64,000 bases of DNA, taken from assembly GCF_900114765.1 (NCBI RefSeq), contig NZ_FOUD01000004.1:1-64000 (forward strand), given 5' to 3'. The notes under the pieces were generated by a model. The model had not been told where the DNA came from and did no database searches. It saw nothing but the letters and a program-made list of their open reading frames with translations. Numbering within the stretch: the stretch's first letter is position 1; every line of letters starts with the position of its first letter. The position numbers were made by a program, and so were the translations under genes. Positions 31,881-40,995 of this stretch are shown piece after piece. The DNA is from Halopseudomonas pachastrellae. Its GTDB lineage: Bacteria > Pseudomonadota > Gammaproteobacteria > Pseudomonadales > Pseudomonadaceae.

Positions 31881-32336
31881 TCAGACGAAGTACAGCGACA
31901 GGCCTTCGGAGATGAATGCGGGCTTGTCCACGCCTTCGATTTCCAGGGTGTTGCGGGCTTTGAGCAGCCACTGGCCCGGGTTTTTCTCGGTAACGTCAAT
32001 GATGGTGCTGTGCAGGCGCACACGCGAGCCAACGCGCACCGGCTGGATGAAACGCAGGCTGTCCATGCCGTAGTTGACGGCCATTTTCAGACCTTCCGGA
32101 CGCGGCAGCAGACCTTCGGACAGGGTCGGCACCAGCGACAGCGACAGGAAACCATGGGCGATGGTGCCGCCGAACGGGGTCTTCTTGGCTTTTTCTTCGT
32201 CGATGTGAATGAACTGGTGATCGCCAGTGCACTCGGCGAACTGGTTGACGCGCTCCTGATCGACCAGCAGCCAATCAGAATGCCCCATGTCCTTGCCGAT
32301 GAGGGAAGTAAGTTCAGATACGGGAATGGCTGTCAT
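31881..32336 (-). CDS. MaoC-like (R)-hydratase family protein
   Basis: A 151-residue hot-dog-fold protein of the MaoC/(R)-specific enoyl-CoA hydratase family. The catalytic motif is intact: FAECTGDHQFIHIDEEKAKK with Asp and His in the D-x4-H spacing, followed by FGGTIAHGFLSLSLVP. Members hydrate 2-enoyl-CoAs to (R)-3-hydroxyacyl-CoAs for PHA synthesis or beta-oxidation bypass; chain-length preference is not readable. Transcribed alone on the minus strand. Confidence 0.88.
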   Translation of the reverse strand: MTAIPVSELTSLIGKDMGHSDWLLVDQERVNQFAECTGDHQFIHIDEEKAKKTPFGGTIAHGFLSLSLVPTLSEGLLPRPEGLKMAVNYGMDSLRFIQPVRVGSRVRLHSTIIDVTEKNPGQWLLKARNTLEIEGVDKPAFISEGLSLYFV

Positions 32337-32555
32337 ATTGCTCTCCGTGACTCTTATTGTGTGGGGTGCGCCCGGCAGTGTTACCCTGCGGCGCGAAGGT
32401 GTCTACGCCAGCATGTTTGCAAGGGGGCGGGTGGGGGTCAATGCGATGCAGGCTTTCATTGGTTTGCTGAATGATCCAACCACCTGTCGGCAGGCTATGT
32501 CGGGTGGGCGAGATTGACAAGAGGGCGCTGAGCAGGCGGCCTCCGGGGGAAACGC

Positions 32556-33140
32556 ATGAGCGAAGCAACAGCACTCTTTCCGTTGAAGTCCCTGCTGGTG
32601 CCCGGCTGCCATCTGGATCTGCAGATTTTCGAGGCGCGCTATCTGGATATGGTCAGCCGCTGCTTCCGTCAGCAGCAGGGCTTTGTCGTGGTCGGGCTGG
32701 AGTCTGGCTCGGAAGTGGGGTCGGGCAACCTGCGCTTTGGTGCGATCGGCTGCGAGGCGCGCATTATTGATTGGCAGCAGCGCGACAATGGCTTGCTGGG
32801 TATTCGTGTGCTGGGCGGACGCCGGGCTCGGCTGAGCGAGGTAGAGGTGGCCGAGGATGGGCTGGTGACCGCGCAGGCGCATTGGATCCCGGAACAGCTG
32901 GATGCGGCCCTGCTGGCTGATCACGACGAACTGCTCAGTTTGCACCAGGCGTTGCTGCAGCATCCGCTGGTACAGCGCCTGGATCTGCCGCCGGTTGAGG
33001 ACAGTCAACAGCGCCTGGCCTGGCAACTGACCAGCCTTCTACCGCTGCCGCTGGAGCAGAAGAACCAGTTGCTCGCCATTGATCGGCCGGATGAGCGCTT
33101 GCAGCGCATTGGCGACTGGTTGCAGCAGGTGCAGGCCTGA
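32556..33140 (+). CDS. Lon N-terminal-domain (LON substrate-binding) protein
   Basis: A 194-residue stand-alone LON N-domain, without the AAA+ or protease parts. The family hallmark is visible at the start (ALFPLKSLLVPGCHLDLQIF, EARYLDMV), followed by the beta-rich part and a C-terminal helical bundle. Such proteins are common in Proteobacteria; a chaperone or substrate-binding role is only inferred from Lon. The ribosome-binding site is weak; ATG 32556 matches the conserved N-terminus. Confidence 0.85.
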   Translation: MSEATALFPLKSLLVPGCHLDLQIFEARYLDMVSRCFRQQQGFVVVGLESGSEVGSGNLRFGAIGCEARIIDWQQRDNGLLGIRVLGGRRARLSEVEVAEDGLVTAQAHWIPEQLDAALLADHDELLSLHQALLQHPLVQRLDLPPVEDSQQRLAWQLTSLLPLPLEQKNQLLAIDRPDERLQRIGDWLQQVQA

Positions 33141-33171
33141 GCGCTAATCGATAGCGTGCCGAATCAGTGGC

Positions 33172-34374
33172 TCACCACAGCAGCCAGGCGGCGACCAGAT
33201 AGGGCCATAGCGCGATGGCCCAGCGGGCTGTGCGCGGCGGCCTTGGCAGCGGGCCAAAGCGCTCAATCAGCCAGCAGGCCAGCAGGCTGGCGCTGGCGGC
33301 GCACAACAGCGCACGCAGCAGTTCCAGCGGTTCCAGCGCCTGGTATTGCAACAGGTTACCCAGCAACAGGGCCAGGAACGGCAGTGGGTAGAGCAGCCAG
33401 CTGGCGCGCCACCAGAATGGCCGTTCCCGGTTGCAGATCACCAGCAGTGCGCCCAGCACCGCCAGCACCAGCGAGCTGGTGGCGGCGATCAGACTCAAGC
33501 CGATAATCCAGTCCAGCAGCAGCGCGAAGGCCAGGGTCAGCAGCAGCAGGCCGACGGCGCCCCACTGGCGCAGCAACAACAGTAGGGCGGCAATGGGCAG
33601 GGTAACCAGCAGCAGGCTGGGGTGCAGAAGGGCGAGTCGTTCACTCCGTGGCAACTGCAGGAACTGTCTGCTGCTGACCAGGGTGTCGCTGAAAATGGCC
33701 AGTGCACTCTGGTTGGCGCTGAGCACCAGCAGTGCCAGCAAACAGAGTGCGGCTGCAGCCAGAGCGCTCCAGCGCCGCTGCAGACGCAGCAGGTAGAGAC
33801 TGCCACCGACCACAATCACTGCGCCCACCGCGATGCTCAGTGCCTGATTCCAGAACAGCGGCGGTACCGCCCAGCGCGCAGCTCGCCCGGCCGAGTAGCC
33901 CGGGATCAGGTAGGCCGGGGCCCAGACCAGCGCTGACAGCAGGTTGATGGCAACAAAGCGCCAGGCCGGCATGTCGAACATGCCGGCAACCAGCGGGATG
34001 ATGGGGCGGATAGGACCGATGAAACGGCCCAGCACCACGCTCACCCAGCCGTAGCGCCGAAAAAAACGCTCGCCGCGGTCGATCCATTGCGGGTGACGGC
34101 GGAACAGGGACAGGCGGCGGATATCCTGGTGAAACCAGCGCCCCAGGGCAAAGCTGAGCAAATCACCAATGACCGCACCGCAGAACGCCCAGGCAATGGC
34201 TTCCAGCAGCGACATGTCGGCACTGGCGGCCAGTGCGGCGAAGGCGAACAGCAGGAACACGCCCGGCACGACCAGGCCGGCGACCGCCAGCGATTCGGTG
34301 AGCGACACCAGAAAGATTGCCACCCCGAGCCATTGCGTATGGGCGCCGAGCCACTGGGTCAGGTCGCTCAGCAT
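33172..34374 (-). CDS. DedA/VTT-domain membrane protein with C-terminal membrane extension
   Basis: A 400-residue polytopic protein. Residues 1-200 are a DedA (VTT) domain: ESLAVAGLVVPGVFLLFAFA, the AFCGAVIGDLLSFALGRWF glycine motif and FIGPIRPIIPLVAGMFDMP with the conserved Arg/Pro re-entrant region. DedA proteins act as lipid scramblases or transporters of undecaprenyl or polar lipids and depend on proton motive force. Residues 200-400 form another five or so hydrophobic helices unrelated to DedA that I cannot place. The start overlaps the end of mpg by seven bases, so mpg and this gene form an operon. Confidence 0.85.
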   Translation of the reverse strand: MLSDLTQWLGAHTQWLGVAIFLVSLTESLAVAGLVVPGVFLLFAFAALAASADMSLLEAIAWAFCGAVIGDLLSFALGRWFHQDIRRLSLFRRHPQWIDRGERFFRRYGWVSVVLGRFIGPIRPIIPLVAGMFDMPAWRFVAINLLSALVWAPAYLIPGYSAGRAARWAVPPLFWNQALSIAVGAVIVVGGSLYLLRLQRRWSALAAAALCLLALLVLSANQSALAIFSDTLVSSRQFLQLPRSERLALLHPSLLLVTLPIAALLLLLRQWGAVGLLLLTLAFALLLDWIIGLSLIAATSSLVLAVLGALLVICNRERPFWWRASWLLYPLPFLALLLGNLLQYQALEPLELLRALLCAASASLLACWLIERFGPLPRPPRTARWAIALWPYLVAAWLLW

Positions 34375-35102
34375 GGGCGGCTCTCCTGTTGCGCCTGTTG
34401 TTGCGCGGTTTCCAGCTTCAGGTTGTGAAAGTGCTGGCCCTCAATCTGGCCGCGTCTGGCCGGGTTGCGCGTGCAGTGCCGGCTGTAGGCCGCGTCGACC
34501 CAGCGGTAGAACAGGTGTTCGTCGCGGCCGGTGGGGATGCCCAGGCGTGGGGCGCGCAGCACTTGGCTGGGTTGGTAGCCGTCGTCGTCGAGCAGCAGCT
34601 GGTCAGCGCTAAAGCGCCGCGCGTTCCAGTCAGGTACGCGGATCTGCAGCGAACGGCACAGCAGTGTTTGCCCGGCGCACAGCCGCTCTGGTGCGCGAAC
34701 GCCGCCGCTGGCGCTGGGGTTGAGTGCTTGCATCTGCGCCAGGCTGTCGGCTGGGCTGAGCGTGTCGACCACCGGATAGCCGGACTTGAGCAGCACGCCG
34801 CAGCCTTCGCCCAGTGAGCTGCAGTTCATCGAGTCGCCGCCCCGGGCGTAGTACATGTAGATAGTGCCGGGCGCCATGAACAGGGCGCGCCGGGCCTCGG
34901 TGTAGCCGAGCGAGGCGTGGCTGCCGCGCTCCTCCAGCAGGTACGCCTCGGTCTCGATGATGCGCGCCGCCAGCCACTGGCCGTTCAGCCGGCGGCGAAT
35001 CACCTTGCCCAGCAGGGCAACCGCCAACTGGCGGGCATCCTGCTGAAAGAAATGCTCTGGCAAGGGTGTTGGGGAGGGGATGCGGGTGCGGGTATCGGAC
35101 AT
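34368..35102 (-). CDS. mpg: 3-methyladenine DNA glycosylase (AAG/MPG family)
   Basis: Base-excision repair enzyme removing alkylated purines. The 244-residue product shows LARQLLGK-like LAVALLGKVIRRRLNGQWL, the active-site segment ARIIETEAYL with catalytic Glu, DHASHAYRG-type GSHASLGYTEARRALFMAPG (partly diverged) and YMYYARGGDSMNCSSLGEG. I chose ATG 35102 (MSDTRTRIPSPTPLPEHFF); the longer frame upstream would run through the divergent proA promoter. Upstream of the DedA gene as in P. aeruginosa. Confidence 0.9.
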   Translation of the reverse strand: MSDTRTRIPSPTPLPEHFFQQDARQLAVALLGKVIRRRLNGQWLAARIIETEAYLLEERGSHASLGYTEARRALFMAPGTIYMYYARGGDSMNCSSLGEGCGVLLKSGYPVVDTLSPADSLAQMQALNPSASGGVRAPERLCAGQTLLCRSLQIRVPDWNARRFSADQLLLDDDGYQPSQVLRAPRLGIPTGRDEHLFYRWVDAAYSRHCTRNPARRGQIEGQHFHNLKLETAQQQAQQESRPC

Positions 35103-35137
35103 GGGCTCATGGTAGCAGGCGGTGGATGACACATTGA

Positions 35138-35191
35138 ATTGCACAGCGACCGCAGGCGGCGCTGTCAAGCCATTGGTGACCCGGCTATAAT
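35138..35191. promoter_or_regulatory. Back-to-back promoters of mpg and proA with overlapping -35 boxes
   Basis: Plus strand for proA: -35 CTGTCA (35162-35167), 18 bp, -10 TATAAT (35186-35191). Minus strand for mpg: -35 TTGACA (35163-35168) with a -10-like TGCAAT (35138-35143) at 19 bp. The two -35 boxes are essentially the same bases read from opposite strands, so the promoters should compete. The proA promoter is the stronger call. Confidence 0.6.
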
Positions 35192-35224
35192 GCCGCATTT
35201 GGTCAACCGGTGGCAGGAGATAGC

Positions 35225-36490
35225 ATGAGTGCGGAACAGGTAGCGGTATACATGACGACGCTGGGGCAGCAGGCCCGTAAGGCCTCGCGCGTGATTGCCC
35301 GTGCCCCAACCGCCGTCAAAAATGCTGCCTTGCTGGCCACTGCCGAGGCGATCGAAGCGGCCACCGAGCAATTGGTTGCGGCTAACCAGCTGGACCTGCA
35401 GGCCGGCCGTGACAATGGTCTGGATGACGCCATGCTGGATCGTCTGGCGCTCACACCGGCCCGCCTGGCCGCCATGGTCGAGGGTTTGCGTCAGGTTGCA
35501 TCCCTGGACGATCCGGTTGGTGCGCTGCGTGACATGAAGTTTCTGCCCTCTGGTATTCAGGTTGGCAAGATGCGGGTGCCGCTGGGCGTGATCGGCATTA
35601 TCTATGAGTCCCGCCCGAACGTGACGGTCGAGGCGGCCAGTCTGTGCTTGAAGTCGGGCAATGCCTGCATCTTGCGTGGCGGCTCCGAGTCCATCCATTC
35701 CAACCGTGCGATTGCCGAGTGCCTGCGTCAGGGCCTGGCCGCTGCCGGTTTGCCGAATGACGTTGTGCAGGTGGTAGAAACCACTGATCGCGCGGCGGTT
35801 GGCGCGCTGATCACCATGCCCGACTACGTCGATGTGATCGTGCCGCGCGGCGGCAAGGGCCTGATCGAGCGCATCAGCCGTGAGGCTCGGGTGCCGGTCA
35901 TCAAGCATCTGGACGGCATCTGTCACGTTTACGTGGATGACCGCGCCGATTTTGACAAGGCCGAAGCCATTGTCATCAACGCCAAGACCCACCGTTATGG
36001 TGTGTGCAACGCGATGGAAACCCTACTGGTCAACGAGGCCATTGCCGGGCCTTTCCTGCAACGCGTGGCGCCGTTGTATGCGGCCAAGGGCGTTGAGCTG
36101 CGTGGCTGCCCGGCCACCTGCGCACTGCTGCCTGACGCCGTTGCAGCAACAGAGGAAGACTGGTCGACCGAGTATCTGGCGCCGATCCTGTCGATCCGCG
36201 TGGTCGCCGATATGGATGCGGCCATCGAGCATATCAATACCTACAGCTCGCAGCACACCGATGCCATGGTGTCCGAGGATTACACCCGGGCTCGCCGCTT
36301 CATTGCCGAGGTGGACTCCAGTTCGGTGATGATCAATGCCTCGACCCGCTTTGCCGATGGTTTCGAGTATGGCCTGGGCGCGGAGATCGGTATCTCCACC
36401 GACAAGATTCATGCCCGTGGCCCGGTTGGTCTGGAAGGGCTTACCAGCGAGAAGTACGTGGTCTTTGGCGACGGTCATATTCGTCAGTGA
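35225..36490 (+). CDS. proA: Gamma-glutamyl phosphate reductase
   Basis: Second enzyme of proline synthesis, reducing gamma-glutamyl phosphate to glutamate semialdehyde with NADPH. The 421-residue product has the aldehyde-dehydrogenase fold: [17 protein letters not shown], the nucleotide site, [14 protein letters not shown], and the catalytic Cys region [18 protein letters not shown]. Start ATG 35225 follows AGGAG; an in-frame GTG 15 bases upstream is less likely. Followed by nadD after 10 bp. Confidence 0.97.
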   Translation: MSAEQVAVYMTTLGQQARKASRVIARAPTAVKNAALLATAEAIEAATEQLVAANQLDLQAGRDNGLDDAMLDRLALTPARLAAMVEGLRQVASLDDPVGALRDMKFLPSGIQVGKMRVPLGVIGIIYESRPNVTVEAASLCLKSGNACILRGGSESIHSNRAIAECLRQGLAAAGLPNDVVQVVETTDRAAVGALITMPDYVDVIVPRGGKGLIERISREARVPVIKHLDGICHVYVDDRADFDKAEAIVINAKTHRYGVCNAMETLLVNEAIAGPFLQRVAPLYAAKGVELRGCPATCALLPDAVAATEEDWSTEYLAPILSIRVVADMDAAIEHINTYSSQHTDAMVSEDYTRARRFIAEVDSSSVMINASTRFADGFEYGLGAEIGISTDKIHARGPVGLEGLTSEKYVVFGDGHIRQ

Positions 36491-36500
36491 GCCGTCGCTG

Positions 36501-37139
36501 ATGCGCCGTGTTGGTCTGCTGGGCGGCACCTTTGACCCGATTCACTTCGGTCATCTGCGCAGTGCCGTGGAAGTCCGTGAGCAGTTGCAGCTGGATGAGC
36601 TGCGACTGATCCCAAGCGCCCGGCCACCCCATCGCGATCAGCCCGGCGCCAGCGCCGATGCGCGGTTGCGCATGGTGGAGTTGGCGGTAGGGCAGCAGGG
36701 TGACTTGCAGGTGGATGATCGGGAACTGCGGCGCGAACGCCCGTCGTACACCGTAGAAACCCTGGAAACCCTGCGCGCCGAGCTGGGCACGGAGGTTGCG
36801 CTGTTTATGGTGCTGGGCTGGGATGCCTTTTGCGGATTGCCGGGTTGGCACCGCTGGGAAGACCTGCTGCAACTGGCCAATCTGGTTGTGCTGCAGCGGC
36901 CCGATTACGACCTGGAAGTCCCCGAGGTACTTAAAGACCTGCTGGCCGCGCGTAGCGCAAGCCAGCCTGAGCGTAGCCATGGGCAGATCATTTGCCTGTC
37001 GCAGACGCCGTTGGCGATTTCCGCCACACATATTCGTGCGCTGGTTGCAGCGGGCGCGTCGCCGCGCTTTCTGTTGCCGGACGCGGTGCTTGACTATATT
37101 GACAACGAAGGGCTGTACCGGCCCTCAACCGAGGATTGA
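36501..37139 (+). CDS. nadD: Nicotinate-nucleotide adenylyltransferase
   Basis: Adenylates nicotinic acid mononucleotide in NAD synthesis. The 212 residues start at [19 protein letters not shown], containing the GxFxPxHxGH nucleotidyltransferase motif, and end with [13 protein letters not shown], the ISSTxIR motif. The frame is open further upstream inside proA, but homology begins at 36501. The ribosome-binding site is poor, so coupling to proA translation is likely. First gene of the nadD-rsfS-rlmH-mrdA-rodA cluster, although in E. coli this cluster is fused to leuS-lptE-holA, here located elsewhere. Confidence 0.96.
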   Translation: MRRVGLLGGTFDPIHFGHLRSAVEVREQLQLDELRLIPSARPPHRDQPGASADARLRMVELAVGQQGDLQVDDRELRRERPSYTVETLETLRAELGTEVALFMVLGWDAFCGLPGWHRWEDLLQLANLVVLQRPDYDLEVPEVLKDLLAARSASQPERSHGQIICLSQTPLAISATHIRALVAAGASPRFLLPDAVLDYIDNEGLYRPSTED

Positions 37140-37147
37140 AAACCCCC

Positions 37148-37507
37148 ATGCAGATTGAAGAACTGGTCCAGCTGGCCGTCGATGCCCTGGAAGAGCTCAA
37201 GGCCAAGGACATCGTCAAGATCGATGTTCGTGAGCACACCAGCGTGACCGACTACATGATCATCGCCAGTGGTACCTCCAACCGCCAGGTCAAGGCGCTG
37301 GCAGACAACGTGGTCGAGAAGGCCAAGGACGCCGGGCGCCAGCCGATGGGTGTCGAGGGCAAGGAGTCCGGCGAGTGGGTGCTGGTTGATCTGGCCGATG
37401 TGGTGGTCCACATCATGCAGCCGGCCACCCGTGAGTTCTACGACCTGGAGCGCCTCTGGCAGAGCGCCGAGTCGCGTCGCGCCGCTCAGCAGCAACCGAC
37501 CGAGTAG
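37148..37507 (+). CDS. rsfS: Ribosomal silencing factor RsfS
   Basis: Binds L14 on the 50S subunit and blocks subunit joining during starvation. The 119-residue product ([20 protein letters not shown]) has the family core [20 protein letters not shown] and [26 protein letters not shown] 37148 is eight bases past the nadD stop. A TTG four codons earlier overlaps the nadD stop but is less likely. Confidence 0.97.
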   Translation: MQIEELVQLAVDALEELKAKDIVKIDVREHTSVTDYMIIASGTSNRQVKALADNVVEKAKDAGRQPMGVEGKESGEWVLVDLADVVVHIMQPATREFYDLERLWQSAESRRAAQQQPTE

Positions 37508-37513
37508 GCCGGT

Positions 37514-37981
37514 TTGCGCATTCGCCTGATCAGTGTGGCGTCGCGCATGCCGCGCTGGGTCGAGCAGGGCTACCAGGAGTACGCCAAGCGTCTGCCGCCT
37601 GAGCTGCCGCTGGAGCTGGTGGAGATTCCCCTGACCACGCGTGGCAAGAACGCGGATGTCGCGCGCCTGATGCGGCGCGAAGGCGAGCAGATGCTGGCGG
37701 CTGTGCAGCCGGGGGAACGTATCGTTACCCTGGAGGTCAATGGTCGCGCCTGGTCTACCGAGACCCTTGCCGAGCAACTGGAGAGTTGGCGTCTGGATGC
37801 GCGCACCGTCAACCTGATGGTGGGCGGGCCGGAGGGGTTGCCGGACGAGGTGACGGCGCGCAGCGATCAGCGCTGGTCGCTGTCGCCATTGACGCTGCCG
37901 CACCCGCTGGTGCGCATCCTGCTCGCCGAGCAGCTGTATCGGGCCTGGACCATTCTCAATCGTCATCCCTATCACAAGTGA
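37514..37981 (+). CDS. rlmH: 23S rRNA pseudouridine-1915 N3-methyltransferase
   Basis: SPOUT methyltransferase acting on m3-psi1915 in helix 69 of assembled 70S ribosomes. Full-length at 155 residues: [20 protein letters not shown], then the SAM-binding trefoil knot [14 protein letters not shown] and the C-terminal [20 protein letters not shown]. The start codon is TTG, the only one that fits the family N-terminus, six bases after rsfS; the Shine-Dalgarno is weak, so expression may depend on coupling. Confidence 0.96.
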   Translation: MRIRLISVASRMPRWVEQGYQEYAKRLPPELPLELVEIPLTTRGKNADVARLMRREGEQMLAAVQPGERIVTLEVNGRAWSTETLAEQLESWRLDARTVNLMVGGPEGLPDEVTARSDQRWSLSPLTLPHPLVRILLAEQLYRAWTILNRHPYHK

Positions 37982-37984
37982 TTC

Positions 37985-39865
37985 ATGGCCAAGCCGATTC
38001 ACCTGAAAGACCACAATATTGATGCCCGCATCGTGCAGCGCCGCCTGGCGCTGGCAGCGGTGTTTGTGGTCGCGCTGGTGGGCGCCCTGGTGGCGCGCAT
38101 GTACTACCTGCAGGTGACCCAGTACGAGCATCACTCGACCCTGTCGGAAAATAACCGGGTTCACGTGCAGCCGATTCCGCCTACCCGTGGCCGTATTTAC
38201 GACCGCAACGGCGTGGTACTCGCGGAGAACCGGCCCAGCTACAGTCTGACCATTACCCGTGACCGGGTTGAGGATCTGCCGGCTACCTTTGAGTTGCTGC
38301 GCTCGCTGCTGGCGCTCAATGACGAAGACCTGGCTCAGGCTGAGCGTCGTCTGTCTCAGGCGCGCCGCCCCTTCGAGTCGGTGCCGGTGATGTTCGAGCT
38401 GACCCAGGAACAGATCGCCCGTATCGCCATCAACCAGTTCCGCCTGCCCGGCGTTGAGGTGCAGGCGAGCTTTGTGCGCTACTACCCCTATGCGGACCAC
38501 TTTGCCCATGCGCTGGGCTATGTGGGGCGCATTAACGAGCAGGAACTCAAGTCCATCGATCCGGTGGCCTACGCCGGCACCCACTACATCGGCAAGACCG
38601 GTATCGAGCGCTTTTACGAGCAGTTGCTGCACGGCACAGTCGGTTATGAAGAAGTGGAAACCAATGCCCGTGGTCGAGTGCTGCGGGTGCTCAAACGCAC
38701 GGAGCCGATATCCGGCAGTGACCTGACCCTGGAGCTGGACGCCGAGCTGCAAGCGGTGGCCGAAGAAGCGCTGGGTGATCGGCGCGGCGCGGTGGTGGCG
38801 ATTGACCCGAACACCGGCGGGGTGCTGGCCTTTGTCAGCAAGCCCGGTTTTGACCCCAACCTGTTTGTCACCGGTATCAGCTACGCCGACTACGGCGCGC
38901 TGCGCGATTCACTCGACCAGCCGCTGTTTAACCGCGTGCTGCGCGGTCAGTACCCGCCGGGGTCGACCATCAAGCCCATTGTTGCTCTGGCCGGTTTGGA
39001 TGCTGGCGTGGTCACGCGCACCAGCCGGGTCTATGACCCGGGCTTCTACCAACTGCCGAATGTCAGCCACAAATACCGCAACTGGAACCGTGCCGGCGAC
39101 GGCTGGGTGGACATGCCCTATGCCATCGCCCGTTCCAATGACACCTATTTTTATGATCTGGCACACAAGTTGGGCATCGACCGGCTGCACGACTTCATGA
39201 GCCAGTTCGGCATCGGTCAGCGGGTGTCCATCGACATGTACGAAGAGGCCGCCGGCCTGATGCCCTCACGCGACTGGAAGCGTGGTCGCTACCGTCAGCC
39301 CTGGTACCCGGGCGAGACGCTGATTGCCGGTATCGGCCAAGGCTATATGCTGGCGACGCCGCTGCAGCTGGCACAGGCCACTGCCTTGATCGCCAGTCGT
39401 GGTGTCTGGCATCGTCCGCGTCTGCTCAAAGAAGCAGAAGGCTTGCTGCCGGACGAGTCCGATACGCCGCCGAACATCCAGATTCGCAATGAAAGCGACT
39501 GGGACTTCATCACCCAGGCCATGCAGGACGTGATGCAGTCACCGCACGGTACTGCCCGTGCAGCGGCGGCCAACGCGCCTTACAACATGGCTGGCAAAAG
39601 TGGTACCGCGCAGGTGGTGGCGATTGCTCAGGGTGAGCGCTACGACTCGGCGGCGCTGCGCGAGCGGCACCGGGACCACGCCTTGTTTGTCGGTTTTGCG
39701 CCCACGGAAAAGCCGATGATCGCGGTGGCGGCGCTGGTCGAGAACGGCGAATCGGGTGGGCGTGTGGCCGGGCCGGTGGTTCGCGCTGTCTTTGATGCTT
39801 GGGTCTTGCCGCGCCTGCCGCAGGCGCCGGAAGAGGGCGCAGCCGAGCAGGAGGACGCACCATGA
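37985..39865 (+). CDS. mrdA: Penicillin-binding protein 2
   Basis: D,D-transpeptidase that crosslinks peptidoglycan during cell elongation, working with RodA. The 626 residues have a membrane anchor (about 20-42), the dimerisation/pedestal domain with TRGRIYDRNGVVLAENRPS, and the transpeptidase domain with catalytic Ser 327 and Lys 330 (GSTIKP), SND at 384-386 and KSGT at 538-541. The C-terminal tail is acidic and Glu/Gln-rich. Starts three bases after rlmH and overlaps rodA (ATGA). Confidence 0.98.
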   Translation: MAKPIHLKDHNIDARIVQRRLALAAVFVVALVGALVARMYYLQVTQYEHHSTLSENNRVHVQPIPPTRGRIYDRNGVVLAENRPSYSLTITRDRVEDLPATFELLRSLLALNDEDLAQAERRLSQARRPFESVPVMFELTQEQIARIAINQFRLPGVEVQASFVRYYPYADHFAHALGYVGRINEQELKSIDPVAYAGTHYIGKTGIERFYEQLLHGTVGYEEVETNARGRVLRVLKRTEPISGSDLTLELDAELQAVAEEALGDRRGAVVAIDPNTGGVLAFVSKPGFDPNLFVTGISYADYGALRDSLDQPLFNRVLRGQYPPGSTIKPIVALAGLDAGVVTRTSRVYDPGFYQLPNVSHKYRNWNRAGDGWVDMPYAIARSNDTYFYDLAHKLGIDRLHDFMSQFGIGQRVSIDMYEEAAGLMPSRDWKRGRYRQPWYPGETLIAGIGQGYMLATPLQLAQATALIASRGVWHRPRLLKEAEGLLPDESDTPPNIQIRNESDWDFITQAMQDVMQSPHGTARAAAANAPYNMAGKSGTAQVVAIAQGERYDSAALRERHRDHALFVGFAPTEKPMIAVAALVENGESGGRVAGPVVRAVFDAWVLPRLPQAPEEGAAEQEDAP

Positions 39866-40995
39866 AGTCGATGCCGGTTTCGGGGCAGTCGTTGCGCAGC
39901 CGCGAGTCGCTGTGGACACGTATCCATGTTGACCCCTGGTTGCTGTTGCTGATCCTCGCGCTGGCTGCGGTCGATGCCTTCGTGCTGTATTCGGCCAGCG
40001 GCAAGAATCTGGGGATGGTCTATCGCCAGTTGGCGTACTTTGCCGTGGGTATCGCTGCGATGATCGTGGTGGCGCAGTTTCAGCCGCGTTTTATGGAGCG
40101 CTGGGTGCCTGTGGCCTATGTCGGTGGCGCTTTGCTGTTGGTGGCCGTGTTGGCGGTCGGTACCGAGGCCAAAGGCGCCCAGCGCTGGCTGACGATTCCG
40201 GGCGTGATGCGCTTTCAGCCGTCGGAGATCATGAAGCTGGTCATGCCCATGAGCGTGGCCTGGTATCTCGGGCGGCGCACGCTGCCGCCCAGTTTCAAGC
40301 ACGTGGTCGGCTCGTTGGCGATTGTTATGGTGCCCACGGTGCTGATCCTCAAGCAGCCGGACCTGGGTACCTCTTTGCTGATTGCTGCCTCGGGCATCTT
40401 TGCCCTGCTGCTGGCCGGGCTGCGCTGGCGCTACATCATTGGCGCCTTGCTGGCGCTGGCGCCGGCGGCTGCGGCGATGTGGTTCTTTGTCATGCACGGC
40501 TATCAGAAGCAGCGGGTGCTGACCTTCCTTAATCCGGAGAGTGATCCGCTGGGCTCGGGCTGGAATATCATCCAGTCCAAGGCCGCTATCGGCTCGGGCG
40601 GGGTGTTCGGCAAGGGCTGGCTGCAGGGCACCCAATCGCACCTGGATTTCCTGCCGGAAGGGCACACGGATTTCATTATTGCTGTGCTCGCCGAGGAGTT
40701 CGGCATGGTCGGTGTTTGCCTGTTGCTGGGCATGTACCTGCTGGTGATCGCCCGTGGCATGGTGATCACGTTGCAAGCCCAGGATGCATTCTGCAAACTG
40801 CTTGCGGGCAGCATTACGCTGACCTTTTTTGTCTACGTATTCGTCAACATCGGCATGGTCAGTGGTCTGCTGCCGGTGGTGGGTGTGCCGCTGCCCTTTA
40901 TCAGCTACGGGGGGACCTCGCTGGTGACCCTGTTGCTGGGCTTCGGCATTCTCATGTCAATCCAGACTCACAAGAAATGGATGGCACAAAGTTGA
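39862..40995 (+). CDS. rodA: Rod shape-determining protein RodA (SEDS glycosyltransferase)
   Basis: SEDS-family peptidoglycan polymerase partner of PBP2. The 377 residues contain about ten membrane helices; conserved parts include MRFQPSEIMKLVMPM (the WQPSE motif with Glu), LKQPDLGTSLLIAASGIF with the catalytic Asp, and LPEGHTDFIIAVLAEEFGM and GVPLPFISYGGTSLVTLL near the C-terminus. The start ATG overlaps the mrdA stop and follows GGAGGAC. The stop lies inside the sltB1 signal-peptide frame. Confidence 0.98.
   Translation: MKSMPVSGQSLRSRESLWTRIHVDPWLLLLILALAAVDAFVLYSASGKNLGMVYRQLAYFAVGIAAMIVVAQFQPRFMERWVPVAYVGGALLLVAVLAVGTEAKGAQRWLTIPGVMRFQPSEIMKLVMPMSVAWYLGRRTLPPSFKHVVGSLAIVMVPTVLILKQPDLGTSLLIAASGIFALLLAGLRWRYIIGALLALAPAAAAMWFFVMHGYQKQRVLTFLNPESDPLGSGWNIIQSKAAIGSGGVFGKGWLQGTQSHLDFLPEGHTDFIIAVLAEEFGMVGVCLLLGMYLLVIARGMVITLQAQDAFCKLLAGSITLTFFVYVFVNIGMVSGLLPVVGVPLPFISYGGTSLVTLLLGFGILMSIQTHKKWMAQS

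Noticed and set aside
34368-35309. Longer form of mpg starting at 35309
   Set aside because: The extra 69 residues run through the divergent proA promoter and start codon and lack homology.
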